Positions 8,171 to 15,512 of a stretch of 15,861 bases of DNA are shown piece after piece; position 1 is the stretch's first letter, and every line of letters starts with the position of its first letter. The stretch is from contig WAJY01000084.1 of assembly GCA_015523645.1 (NCBI GenBank), forward strand, positions 1 to 15,861, given 5' to 3'. Source of the DNA: Geoglobus sp. GTDB taxonomy: Archaea; Halobacteriota; Archaeoglobi; Archaeoglobales; Archaeoglobaceae. The notes under the pieces are model-generated. The model was not told the DNA's origin. It searched no databases and was given only the letters and a program-made list of their open reading frames with translations. The position numbers and the translations under genes are program-made.

Positions 8171-9141
8171 ACCATCACCTCTTTCATTTTCTTTCTAACG
8201 TCTCTGAGAATTATATTTAAATATCTTGCAGAGTTGAGCTTGAGATCAAGAGGATGGATTTCTCCACTTGAATAATCCCTTGCAAGCTCCTCAAAGCTTA
8301 GATATTCCACATCTCCACCGTATTTTTCATCCCTCTCTATTACAACCCTCTCAAATCTGGGGAAGACGTGGTATCTCATGATGTCCATGACTGGATTGTC
8401 TTTGACTTGTCTTTCTGGGCAGAAGGCTTTTTTCAGCTTTCTGAAAACCTCTTTCTCATCATCCCTTACAGATATGAAGTTTCCCTTTGATGAGCTCATC
8501 TTCTCTCCATCCAAGCCTACAAGTATTGGTGTGTGGAGGCAAATTGGCACATCATAGCCAAGCTTAGGTAGGTTCTCTCTTGCAAGCATGTGTATCTTTC
8601 TCTGATCTATCCCTCCAACTGCAACATTAACACCAAGATGAGATATGTCAAGAGCTTGCATTAGTGGATAAACCATCTGAGATACCACAGGATCTTCTTT
8701 TCTTCTACTCACCTCATCCATGCTCCTTCTTGCTCTATTCAGAGTGGTTATTCTTGCCATTTTTAAAACATCAAGGACATAATCCTTTTCAAGCTGAAAA
8801 TCACTGCCATAAACAAAATTAGCCTTTTTCTCATCAAGTCCCAGTGCTATGAATGCTTGCTTATTGTATTCAGCAACTCTCCTTATCTCCTCAAAATCTC
8901 CCTTCTCATTCAAATAAGCGTGAACGTCTGCAAGTAAAACAACAATCTCAAACCCTATTTTCTGCAAATCCATAAGCTTGTTGACTGTCATCATGTGTCC
9001 GAGGTGTATCTCCCCGCTTGGCTCATAACCAACATATGCTCTAAGCCTTTCACCGCTTTCAAGAAGTTCTCTCAGCTCCTCCTCCGTAACAACCTCTTCT
9101 GTATTTCTCAATGCGAGTCTTAGTTTCTCTTCAGTATCCAT
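8167..9141 (-). CDS. tyrS: tyrosyl-tRNA synthetase, archaeal type
   Basis: This enzyme charges tRNA-Tyr with tyrosine. The 324-residue protein is a class I synthetase with the HIGH-type motif HLGH (46-49) and the KMSKS loop KMSSS (214-218). Tyrosine-pocket segments are AYVGYEPSG (35-43), YPLMQALD (158-165) and GGIDQRKIH (176-184). The short length, without a bacterial S4 domain, is the archaeal/eukaryal form. TrpRS shares the fold, but the YVGYEPSG and GGIDQRKIH motifs favour TyrRS. A TATA box 24-26 bp upstream of the ATG and no ribosome-binding site indicate a leaderless message. It begins the tyrS-eIF1A-rio1-dim2 operon, 52 nt after the radA stop. Confidence 0.93.
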
Positions 9142-9160
9142 GAAGGGATGATGTGCTTGC

Positions 9161-9170
9161 TATTTTTAAG
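9161..9170 (-). promoter_or_regulatory. TATA box of the tyrS-eIF1A-rio1-dim2 operon
   Basis: On the minus strand the stretch cttaaaaata is centred about 25 bp before the tyrS ATG at 9141, in the 52-nt gap after radA. Its presence suggests that tyrS and the ribosome-assembly genes are transcribed separately from radA. Confidence 0.5.
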
Positions 9171-9193
9171 GTTAATGCAGAAGGTTAATCTGG

Positions 9194-10216
9194 CTACCTG
9201 TCTTCAACACCTCTCTCGGTTATTCTGAATATCGCCTCCCCCTCTGGAAGGTGAGGAGAGTCAATCAGTCTTGCAACCCTAAGTTCGCCCTTGCTCTTTC
9301 TGAGATAAACCCTGAAGGTTGCTGTGTGAGCAACTATATGCCCTCCAACGGGCTTGGTTGGATCTCCAAAGAATTGATCTGGCTTTGCCATAACCTGATT
9401 TGTTACGACGATCGCGGCATTAAATATCTCACCAAATCTGAGCAGGTCATGGAGATGCTTGTTCAGCTTCTGCTGCCTGTCTGCAAGCGTACCCCTACCA
9501 ACGTATTCTGCTCTGAAGTGAGCTGTTAGGGAGTCGACGATTAAGAGTCTAACGTTTACTCCATCCTTCTTTAGCCTTGTTGCAAGCTCCTTTGCATTGT
9601 CAACCAGAAGCATTTGATGGTTAGAGTTGTATGCCTGAGCAACGTAGATGTTCTTCAAAACTTTATCTGGATCCAGCCCTTTCGCCTCAGCCATCTGGAT
9701 TATTCTTTCCGGTCTGAATGTGCCTTCTGTGTCTATAACCACAACAGCACCATTCAGACCTCCCTGATCTTTTGGAAGCTGAACGTTGACTGCTACTTGG
9801 TGACATATCTGCGTTTTACCGCTTCCAAACTCACCAAAAAGCTCGGTTATTGATTGCGTCTCAATTCCTCCTCCAAGCAGTCTGTCCAATTCATTACTGC
9901 CAGTTGTTATTTTTCCTATGTTCTTCCTCCTTTCATAGACTACATCTCCTGTCTCAAATCCCCCAACGCTAGCAAGTTTTCTCGCAGCGGATATTATCTT
10001 GGATGCAGTTGACTCTCCTATCTCTGCAGCACTACTAAGCTCTGCAGGAGAAGCAACCGCAATTGCCTCAACTGAGAAATAACCGGCTTCTCTCAGTTTT
10101 TCGGCTGTTGCAGGTCCTACAAAAGGCAAATCCTCAATTTCAACAATTTTTACATCATTTTTGAGCTCTTCCTGAGCCTCTTTAATCTCCTCCATTTTTT
10201 CTTCTTCTGCTGACAT
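9194..10216 (-). CDS. radA: DNA repair and recombination protein RadA
   Basis: RadA is the archaeal RecA/Rad51 recombinase that forms filaments on single-stranded DNA and drives strand exchange. The 340-residue protein has an acidic N-terminus, a helix-hairpin-helix domain (about 27-80), the polymerisation linker, Walker A GEFGSGKT (128-135) and Walker B LLIVD (224-228). DNA-binding loop regions surround [15 protein letters not shown] and [14 protein letters not shown]. Length and motif order match full RadA rather than the shorter RadB, and no intein interrupts the gene. In the linker the FxxA-type interaction motif reads FETG (87-90), with Gly in place of the usual Ala. The gene has its own TATA box about 27 bp upstream of a leaderless ATG. 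Confidence 0.95.
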   Translation of the reverse strand: MSAEEEKMEEIKEAQEELKNDVKIVEIEDLPFVGPATAEKLREAGYFSVEAIAVASPAELSSAAEIGESTASKIISAARKLASVGGFETGDVVYERRKNIGKITTGSNELDRLLGGGIETQSITELFGEFGSGKTQICHQVAVNVQLPKDQGGLNGAVVVIDTEGTFRPERIIQMAEAKGLDPDKVLKNIYVAQAYNSNHQMLLVDNAKELATRLKKDGVNVRLLIVDSLTAHFRAEYVGRGTLADRQQKLNKHLHDLLRFGEIFNAAIVVTNQVMAKPDQFFGDPTKPVGGHIVAHTATFRVYLRKSKGELRVARLIDSPHLPEGEAIFRITERGVEDR

Positions 10217-10238
10217 TGCAAGAGAATGGATTTACCAA

Positions 10239-10247
10239 TTTAATTAT
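10239..10247 (-). promoter_or_regulatory. TATA box of radA
   Basis: The minus-strand stretch ataattaaa is centred about 27 bp before the radA ATG at 10216. No Shine-Dalgarno is present in the short interval, consistent with a leaderless transcript. Confidence 0.5.
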
Positions 10248-10268
10248 GTTTTGCTTTGGGATGAAAGT

Positions 10269-10282
10269 TGGAAAAATTTTGA
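10269..10282 (-). terminator. T-rich tract downstream of the Lrp gene
   Basis: Reading leftward after the Lrp stop at 10299, the minus strand has caaaatttttcc, a run of five T. It lies in the 82-nt gap before radA and may end the Lrp transcript. Composition is the only evidence. Confidence 0.3.
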
Positions 10283-10298
10283 TTTAAACTTGTAGAAT

Positions 10299-10763
10299 TC
10301 AAAAGAAAAGATTTTTGAGGTCAAGCATGTGCGTCTCCTTTATTACATTTAATACAAGCATCGTGTATGTTTTTTCAACGTATTCAAGTTTCTGAACTTC
10401 CTTCACAAAATCATTAAGGCTCTTTCTGTCCTTGAATTTTGAAACCGCTATGACGTCAAACTCACCTGTCACGTCATAGACTGCTGTAACGTTGGGGAGT
10501 TTTGCAAGCAAGCTCTCAACCTCAACCACCTTTCCGCCCTTTGCCGTTATTCCAATCACAGCGATCAGATCGTAACCAAGTTTTGAGTAGTTTATAACTG
10601 GAATGAATTTCTCTATAATTCCCATTTTTCTCATCTTGTTTATTCTATTGTAGATTGTCGCCTCCGTTACTCCAAGCTTTTCAGCTATCTCTCTGAGACT
10701 TTTTCTTGCATCTTCCTGAAGTTCCGAAAGAATTTTTAGGTCCATCTCGTCAATCTTTTCCAT
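10299..10763 (-). CDS. Lrp/AsnC family transcription regulator
   Basis: The 154-residue protein has the Lrp architecture. A winged helix-turn-helix lies at about 5-50 (LDLKILSELQ-like start, with SLREIAEKLGVTEATIYNRI at 22-41). A RAM/ligand-binding domain follows at about 65-145, containing VTAVYDVTGEFDVIAV. Members sense amino acids or related acids and bind as dimers or octamers. It has its own TATA box overlapping the 3' end of the upstream symporter gene, and an 8-bp palindrome (aacatgtt) next to that TATA suggests autoregulation. Adjacency on the same strand to the PaaK-symporter unit makes that unit a plausible target; this is inference. The effector cannot be read. Confidence 0.88.
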   Translation of the reverse strand: MEKIDEMDLKILSELQEDARKSLREIAEKLGVTEATIYNRINKMRKMGIIEKFIPVINYSKLGYDLIAVIGITAKGGKVVEVESLLAKLPNVTAVYDVTGEFDVIAVSKFKDRKSLNDFVKEVQKLEYVEKTYTMLVLNVIKETHMLDLKNLFF

Positions 10764-10777
10764 TAATTTAAAATAAA

Positions 10778-10785
10778 AACATGTT
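10778..10785. promoter_or_regulatory. palindrome at the Lrp gene promoter, candidate autoregulatory site
   Basis: The perfect 8-bp palindrome aacatgtt lies 15 bp upstream of the Lrp start. It abuts the proposed TATA box and touches the stop codon of the symporter gene. Binding here would block transcription initiation, as in known autoregulated archaeal Lrp genes. Eight bases alone are weak support. Confidence 0.3.
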
Positions 10786-10793
10786 ATTTAAAA
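10784..10793 (-). promoter_or_regulatory. TATA box of the Lrp gene inside the symporter 3' end
   Basis: The minus-strand stretch ttttaaataa is centred 26 bp before the Lrp ATG at 10763 and overlaps the last codons and stop of the symporter gene. There is no ribosome-binding site before the ATG, consistent with a leaderless transcript separate from the symporter message. Confidence 0.5.
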
Positions 10794-12205
10794 AATTTTT
10801 CAAAAATTGCAAAAACTATGGCAGAGGCTAGGAGTCCTGGAACCACGGGATATATCCAGTAAGTTCTGTAGTAAAGCAGATACCATCCAACCGAAACTAT
10901 CAGGGCTGAAAGCATTGAGGCAACGATGCTGCTTTTTGATGGATTTGAGTAGAGCATGGCTAGTAGCGGTATTAGGAAAACAGACGTGATCACGGAGAAG
11001 CTAACGCCTACTATGGCAACTATAACGTCTGGGGGATTCATGGCTATTGCTAGCGGTATTAGGGCAAATAAAACGACGAAAACTCTAGTCAGTGCAACAC
11101 TCTCTCTTCCAGTTATGTCTCTTGCGAATGATGTTGCCATCATGTGAATGAGAGAGTTTATTGTCGACATTGCAGCGGCAATTATTGCTGTTAGTAGTAT
11201 GGCATTTATCCCTTCTGGCAGCAGTTTCATTGCAATGAAAGGCACGACAAGATCTGGGTTTTTCAGGTATTTCACCGGATTTTCATAGTTTGGAATTACA
11301 AGCCAGGCAAATGGACCTATGCTGAACACACATATCGCGAATATTCCGATAATCAGTGGTGTGATCAGCATACCCCTTCTAATCACCCTCTCATCTCTCG
11401 CTGCAACAAATCTGATTATCAGCTGGGGAGATGATAGTTGGGCTATGCTAATTGCAAATGTCAGGCTAAGAATGAATGGTAACACCAATCCGGCTTTCAT
11501 TATTGGTGGTGGACCGAGCTTTCCAATCTCAAAGAGCAGCTCTCCCTTTCCTGCAAAAATGTTTATGTTTGCTAGGTCAGTTAGAGCTTGGAAGCCACCG
11601 ATGAAATAAAGGAGAGAGGCAAAAAGTAGTATTCCACCAAGGAAGGTTAGAATTCCTTGGACTAAGTCAGTGTAAACAACAGCTCTGAAACCACCTAGAG
11701 ATGTGTAGAGCATCACAATGACTGCGGTAATCAAAAGTCCTTCTCTGTAGGAAATGCCCATCATCACCTCTAGCAAGTTTCCAGAGCCCTTGTAAATCGA
11801 AACCATGTAAAAGGCAAAGAAGACTATTATCACAGCAGATGCAATCAACTTAACCTCTCTCCCAAATTTCTCACCAAAGATTTCGGGAATTGTTAAGGCT
11901 CTTGTCTCATCTGCGATCTCTTTGAGCTTTGGTGCAATAAGCAACCATGCAAGCACAGCGAAGAGTATGTGGAAAAATGTTAGGAAGGCTGACCACTGAA
12001 AACCTGCTAAAAAACCGAATCCACCACCTCCTAGGAAAGCGGAGGTGCTGAAATAAGTTGCAAAGAATGAGAAGCTCACGATGGTTGCTGAAAGCCTTTT
12101 ACCAGCAAGGTAGTAGTCAAGAATGCCCTTGGATCTTCTGTATTCCAAGATTCCCATTGCCAGCATTAAAAGAATGTAGATAACAAAAACAACCTCTATT
12201 ATCAT
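10784..12205 (-). CDS. sodium:solute symporter (SSS family)
   Basis: The 473-residue inner-membrane protein is a sodium-coupled transporter of the PutP/SSS family. About a dozen hydrophobic helices cover almost the full length. The family signature is seen as GGFRAVVYTDLVQG (171-184). Ser346-Thr347 in AAAMSTINSLI correspond to the Na+-coordinating Ser-Thr of PutP/vSGLT. The substrate is not readable from sequence; the neighbouring acyl-CoA ligase suggests a carboxylic acid, possibly aromatic. The ATG at 12205 overlaps the stop of a 28-residue peptide gene as ATGA, and an aggaagg tract lies about 7 nt upstream. Helix 1 begins at residue 1, as in other SSS proteins, and there is no cleaved signal. 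Confidence 0.9.
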   Translation of the reverse strand: MIIEVVFVIYILLMLAMGILEYRRSKGILDYYLAGKRLSATIVSFSFFATYFSTSAFLGGGGFGFLAGFQWSAFLTFFHILFAVLAWLLIAPKLKEIADETRALTIPEIFGEKFGREVKLIASAVIIVFFAFYMVSIYKGSGNLLEVMMGISYREGLLITAVIVMLYTSLGGFRAVVYTDLVQGILTFLGGILLFASLLYFIGGFQALTDLANINIFAGKGELLFEIGKLGPPPIMKAGLVLPFILSLTFAISIAQLSSPQLIIRFVAARDERVIRRGMLITPLIIGIFAICVFSIGPFAWLVIPNYENPVKYLKNPDLVVPFIAMKLLPEGINAILLTAIIAAAMSTINSLIHMMATSFARDITGRESVALTRVFVVLFALIPLAIAMNPPDVIVAIVGVSFSVITSVFLIPLLAMLYSNPSKSSIVASMLSALIVSVGWYLLYYRTYWIYPVVPGLLASAIVFAIFEKFFK

Positions 12206-12288
12206 ATTCCAACCTTCCTGTATGCAATTATCACGCCCGCAATCATCATAAGAATGCTCAGAGCATAAATCACCGCAACTCCAATCAT
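12202..12288 (-). CDS. 28-residue single-helix membrane peptide, probable symporter accessory protein
   Basis: Between paaK and the symporter, an ATG at 12286-12288 opens a 28-codon frame ending in TGA at 12202-12204. The peptide is one hydrophobic helix (about residues 2-22, MIGVAVIYALSILMMIAGVI) followed by a short basic tail with Arg24 and Lys25, placing the C-terminus in the cytoplasm. It is preceded by a near-perfect archaeal ribosome-binding site, GGAGGTGATG. Its ATG overlaps the paaK stop and its TGA overlaps the symporter ATG, both as ATGA. Double coupling and a consensus RBS make a real gene very likely. Very small membrane proteins encoded directly before SSS symporters are annotated in some genomes as symporter accessory proteins. 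I infer the same role here, for example in assembly or stability of the transporter. Confidence 0.75.
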   Translation of the reverse strand: MIGVAVIYALSILMMIAGVIIAYRKVGI

Positions 12289-13556
12289 TTCATCACCTCC
12301 TCAACTTTAAAAAGCCTCCTTGCCTTGCCATCATATCTCTCGATCTCTCCTTTTCTCAATGGAACAACTCTCGGACTTATTCCAACAAATTCAGAAATGT
12401 CTCTGGCTATGCTGTTTGCTTTCTCCTCATCACCCTCATAAAAAACCTCCACTTTGCTATCGGAAACAACTATCTTGTAGTGGAGTATTCCGTGTTCAGC
12501 CAGTATTCTTTCTATGTCTGTTGGATAGAACTTCACACCCTTGAAAATCACCATGTCATCGCTTCTCCCTTTTATTCTCTCAAGTGTTATGTGTTCTATT
12601 CCACATTCACACCTCTCTCTGCTTACAATTCTGCTTATCTCTCCGCTCCTGTATCTAATCAGAGGCATGGCTTCCCTGTTCAGTGATGTGTAAACTATCT
12701 CTCCCTCCTCTCCCTCATCAAGCTCCTCCCCACTCTCTGGATCCACTATTTCAATTATGTAGTTGTCCTCCCACATGTGCAATCCTTCTCTCTCAGGGCA
12801 CTCAAATCCAACTGTGCCGACACCACCCATCTCTGTAAGCCCGGGAATGTCATATGTCCTTGCCAAGAATATCTTTTCAATCTGACTTCTCATTTCATCA
12901 CTCCATGGTTCCGCTCCCAAAATGAGTTTTTTCAAGGGCAATTCTGAAAGCTCTATACCCATCTCCTCAGCAACCTCCGCAATTCTTAGAGGATAGCTTG
13001 CGGTGCTTGCAAGAACCGTTGTCCCAAAATCCCTCATGAATCTTATCTGATTTCTCGTGTTTCCAGGACCGATTGGGATTGTGAAGGCATTTATTGCATC
13101 GCATGCAAAGTGAAAGCCAAATCCTCCATTCCACAAGCCAAATGCAGGGGTTATTTGCACGACGTCCATGCTTGAAATGCCGGCAAGATAAAACGCTCTG
13201 AGCATCATATCCTTCCATTGCTCCACATCATGCCTTGTGTATGGAACTATAACAGGCTGTCCTGTAGTCCCTCCAGACATCTGAATTCTGACTATCTCGC
13301 TCTTTGAGACGCAGCACGCTTTGAGTGGATAACTCTCCCTGAGTTCCTGTTTCGTTGTTAGTGGCAACATTGGCAGATCGTCTAAACTCTTTATCCTTCC
13401 AACTTCAATGCCTTTTTCCCTGAATTTTTTCCTGTAGAGTCTTGATTTCTGGAACACATACCTCACAATTCTTCTGAATCTTTTTTCCTGTATTTCCTCT
13501 ATTTCCTTCCTAGGACAGTATATCTCCCTCTTTGCCTTTTTGTAGGCATCTGTCAT
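12285..13556 (-). CDS. phenylacetate-CoA ligase family protein (PaaK-like)
   Basis: The enzyme activates a carboxylic acid, classically phenylacetate or another aryl acid, to its CoA thioester with ATP. From the ATG at 13556 it has 423 residues, the usual PaaK length. Motifs are SGGTTGQP (94-101), YDIPGLTEMGG (235-245), RYRSGE (301-306, RTGD-like), GRSDD (330-334) and a C-terminal Lys411 in ERYDGKARR. Cys252, Cys316 and Cys318 with His260 could bind zinc, as in some PaaK relatives. The frame extends to an ATG at 13595, but the TATA box (13575-13585) lies inside that extension 24 bp before 13556, so the shorter form is preferred. The paaK-peptide-symporter order implies uptake followed by activation; substrate specificity is inference. 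Confidence 0.85.
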   Translation of the reverse strand: MTDAYKKAKREIYCPRKEIEEIQEKRFRRIVRYVFQKSRLYRKKFREKGIEVGRIKSLDDLPMLPLTTKQELRESYPLKACCVSKSEIVRIQMSGGTTGQPVIVPYTRHDVEQWKDMMLRAFYLAGISSMDVVQITPAFGLWNGGFGFHFACDAINAFTIPIGPGNTRNQIRFMRDFGTTVLASTASYPLRIAEVAEEMGIELSELPLKKLILGAEPWSDEMRSQIEKIFLARTYDIPGLTEMGGVGTVGFECPEREGLHMWEDNYIIEIVDPESGEELDEGEEGEIVYTSLNREAMPLIRYRSGEISRIVSRERCECGIEHITLERIKGRSDDMVIFKGVKFYPTDIERILAEHGILHYKIVVSDSKVEVFYEGDEEKANSIARDISEFVGISPRVVPLRKGEIERYDGKARRLFKVEEVMK

Positions 13557-13574
13557 CAAAAAAGGCTTGGTGTC

Positions 13575-13585
13575 AAATATATAAG
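13575..13585 (-). promoter_or_regulatory. TATA box of the paaK-peptide-symporter operon
   Basis: The minus-strand stretch cttatatattt is a strong archaeal TATA match centred 24 bp before the ATG at 13556. It fixes the likely paaK start, because the upstream ATG at 13595 would precede the promoter. An atgcat-centred imperfect palindrome (about 13606-13614) sits 25-30 bp further upstream. Confidence 0.6.
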
Positions 13586-13713
13586 CTTTTCTCATTTTAT
13601 GAGAATATGCATGAATTATGGTAATTTATATTGCTGTAATGCACAGGCTTGTTTTTTGAAGTTGAGAATGCCAGAATTTTTAAAAGCACTCATAAATAAA
13701 GCAATCTAAGCCT

Positions 13714-14109
13714 CTATTTATCAAGCTGAAAACCCACATCCTTAAGGAATTTGATGAGATCCTCTTTTCTCTCAAAATAAAGGGTTTTTCTAGTTTTTCC
13801 TGATAGTTCAACCTTTAACTCATCAAAGAATGGCTCATATTCAACCTCGTCCTTTTTTATCTTCTTTCCTGAGATGTAGATGTGATTCACATCTGTATAA
13901 CAGTATCTTGGTTTTCTTAGCATGAGAAGGGAGAAGAACGTGACAGTTAAAAGTAAAGCAAGCGAAGGTATAACAAAATCTCTCTCCAAGCCAATTTGGG
14001 AGTATCTGTGAATTATTAGCAAAATGCTGAGGATGTAGAGAAGTGACAGGTATTTCAGGTATCTCTTTCTTGCTTCAGGGTTTTTGTAAGGTCTGTAGCT
14101 CCAGATCAA
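13714..14109 (-). CDS. small membrane protein of unknown function, coupled to ahcY
   Basis: I do not recognise this 131-residue protein. It has a short basic N-terminus, two transmembrane helices (about 18-35 and 45-64, a hairpin with a short external loop) and a soluble C-terminal domain of some 65 residues. The soluble part alternates beta-like stretches ([26 protein letters not shown]) before a final helix, an arrangement reminiscent of bacterial PH-like membrane proteins. That likeness is only impressionistic. The first codon is TTG at 14107-14109, overlapping the ahcY stop as TTGA, with a strong GGAGGGAGGG tract just upstream. It is therefore translated with ahcY. It is followed by a short AT-rich gap. 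Confidence 0.75.
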   Translation of the reverse strand: MIWSYRPYKNPEARKRYLKYLSLLYILSILLIIHRYSQIGLERDFVIPSLALLLTVTFFSLLMLRKPRYCYTDVNHIYISGKKIKKDEVEYEPFFDELKVELSGKTRKTLYFERKEDLIKFLKDVGFQLDK

Positions 14110-15323
14110 GTACCCTCCCTCCAGTCGGAGAGGTATTTAACCTGCTCCTCGGTTAGCTTATCTATCCTTACATTAAGGGTTTCAAGCTTAAGCTTTGCAA
14201 CCATCCTGTCAAGCTCCTCTGGCATTCTGTAAACTTTTTTCTCCAGTTTTTCTGCGTTCTTTGCAATGTATTCTATAGCCAGAGCCTGGTTTGAGAAGCT
14301 CATGTCCATAACCTCAATTGGATGTCCGTCACCTGAGACAAGATTGACAAGTCTACCTTCTGCCACAAGATACAGTCTTTTGTTACCAAGGTTGAACTCT
14401 TTCAGGTTTGTTCTAAGCTCTCTTATCTCAACAGCCAGCTTGCTGAGCTCATCAACGTTTATCTCAACGTTGAAATGCCCAGCATTTGCCAGAATTGCCC
14501 CATCTTTCATCAAGGAGAAGTGCCCCCTTGTTATCACATTTTTGTTTCCTGTTGCTGTTATGAAAATATCCCCTATTTTGCTTGCCTCATCCATTGTCAT
14601 AACATCAAAACCGTCCATCACTGCTTCTAATGCCTTTATCTCATCAACCTCAGTCACAATGACCTTTGCTCCAAGCCCTCTTGCTCTCATCGCAATTCCC
14701 TTTCCGCACCACCCATATCCTGCAATAACTACATTCTTTCCTGCAACAAGTGAGTTCGTAGCTCTCAGTATTCCATCCCATGTTGACTGTCCCGTTCCGT
14801 ATCTGTTGTCAAAGAGGTACTTCGTGTATGCGTCATTCACGGCTATAACGGGAAATCTCAGCACATTCTCTTTCTCCATAGCCCTGAGCCTCATAACACC
14901 TGTGGTTGTCTCCTCGCAAGCTCCAAGAATCCTGTCTGCAATCACCTTCCTTTTTTCGTGGATCAGGAATATCAGATCTGCACCATCGTCAACAATTATG
15001 TCGGGCTCGAACTCCAAGACTGCATGCAGGGCTCTGTAGTATTCCTCCCTGCTCATACCTCTCTTGGCAAGGCACAACACTCCAGCATTCTTCAAAACTT
15101 CAGCAACATCATCCTGAGTTGTGAGGGGATTACAGCCTGTGATAGCAACCTCTGCGCCCCCTGCAATTAGGGTTTTGACAAGAACAGCGGTTTTAGCCTC
15201 AACATGTAATGCCATTCCAATTTTCAAACCTTCCAAGGGCTTTTCAGATTCGAATCTCTCTCTGATTTTTTGCAGAACCTTCATGTTCTTTTCTGCCCAC
15301 GCTATCTTTCCCTGTCCGTGCAT
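14106..15323 (-). CDS. ahcY: S-adenosylhomocysteine hydrolase, archaeal type
   Basis: The enzyme splits S-adenosylhomocysteine, the product of SAM-dependent methylation, into adenosine and homocysteine using bound NAD. The 405-residue protein has His40 in [18 protein letters not shown] (111-117), Glu137-Glu138 in [11 protein letters not shown], and Lys168 with Asp172-Asn173 in [17 protein letters not shown]. The NAD-binding loop is GYGWCGKG (202-209), and [17 protein letters not shown] lies near the end. It lacks the C-terminal extension of eukaryotic enzymes, as archaeal forms do. Some archaeal relatives act on S-inosylhomocysteine; sequence inspection cannot settle this. A TATA box sits 25 bp upstream of a leaderless ATG. 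SAM recycling is relevant to the two radical SAM enzymes in the window only indirectly, since those yield 5'-deoxyadenosine products or SAM adducts rather than AdoHcy. Confidence 0.93.
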   Translation of the reverse strand: MHGQGKIAWAEKNMKVLQKIRERFESEKPLEGLKIGMALHVEAKTAVLVKTLIAGGAEVAITGCNPLTTQDDVAEVLKNAGVLCLAKRGMSREEYYRALHAVLEFEPDIIVDDGADLIFLIHEKRKVIADRILGACEETTTGVMRLRAMEKENVLRFPVIAVNDAYTKYLFDNRYGTGQSTWDGILRATNSLVAGKNVVIAGYGWCGKGIAMRARGLGAKVIVTEVDEIKALEAVMDGFDVMTMDEASKIGDIFITATGNKNVITRGHFSLMKDGAILANAGHFNVEINVDELSKLAVEIRELRTNLKEFNLGNKRLYLVAEGRLVNLVSGDGHPIEVMDMSFSNQALAIEYIAKNAEKLEKKVYRMPEELDRMVAKLKLETLNVRIDKLTEEQVKYLSDWREGT

Positions 15324-15344
15324 AACTGCTGTTGTGTAGTAAGC

Positions 15345-15352
15345 TATTTAAA
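15345..15352 (-). promoter_or_regulatory. TATA box of ahcY
   Basis: On the minus strand the stretch reads TTTAAATA, a textbook archaeal TATA box, centred about 25 bp before the ahcY ATG at 15323. This implies a leaderless transcript covering ahcY and the following membrane protein gene. Confidence 0.65.
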
Positions 15353-15512
15353 ATTTGTAGGCAGTGGTGAACTTGACAATATCAATCAGAAAATTGACAT
15401 TGGAAATGAGATTTTCTTCTCTATTAAATCACTCCTGAAAATTCAATATTTTTTCCATTTTTATTTTGTGTCTTATCCCAAAAATTATTTCACTACCCAC
15501 AATAAACCTCTT

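Noticed and set aside
11319..11609. Plus-strand frame of 96 codons inside the symporter gene
   Set aside because: It is the antisense shadow of transmembrane helices; its hydrophobic stretches mirror the symporter's and it has no start signals.
14266..15039. Long open frame of 257 codons on the plus strand opposite ahcY
   Set aside because: It is entirely antisense to a clearly assigned enzyme. It has a Ser/Pro/Leu-rich composition typical of reverse-frame shadows and no recognisable motif.
15353..15512. Left terminal inverted repeat of the insertion sequence
   Set aside because: Several AT-rich stretches could serve, but without the right end in the window no pairing can be shown.
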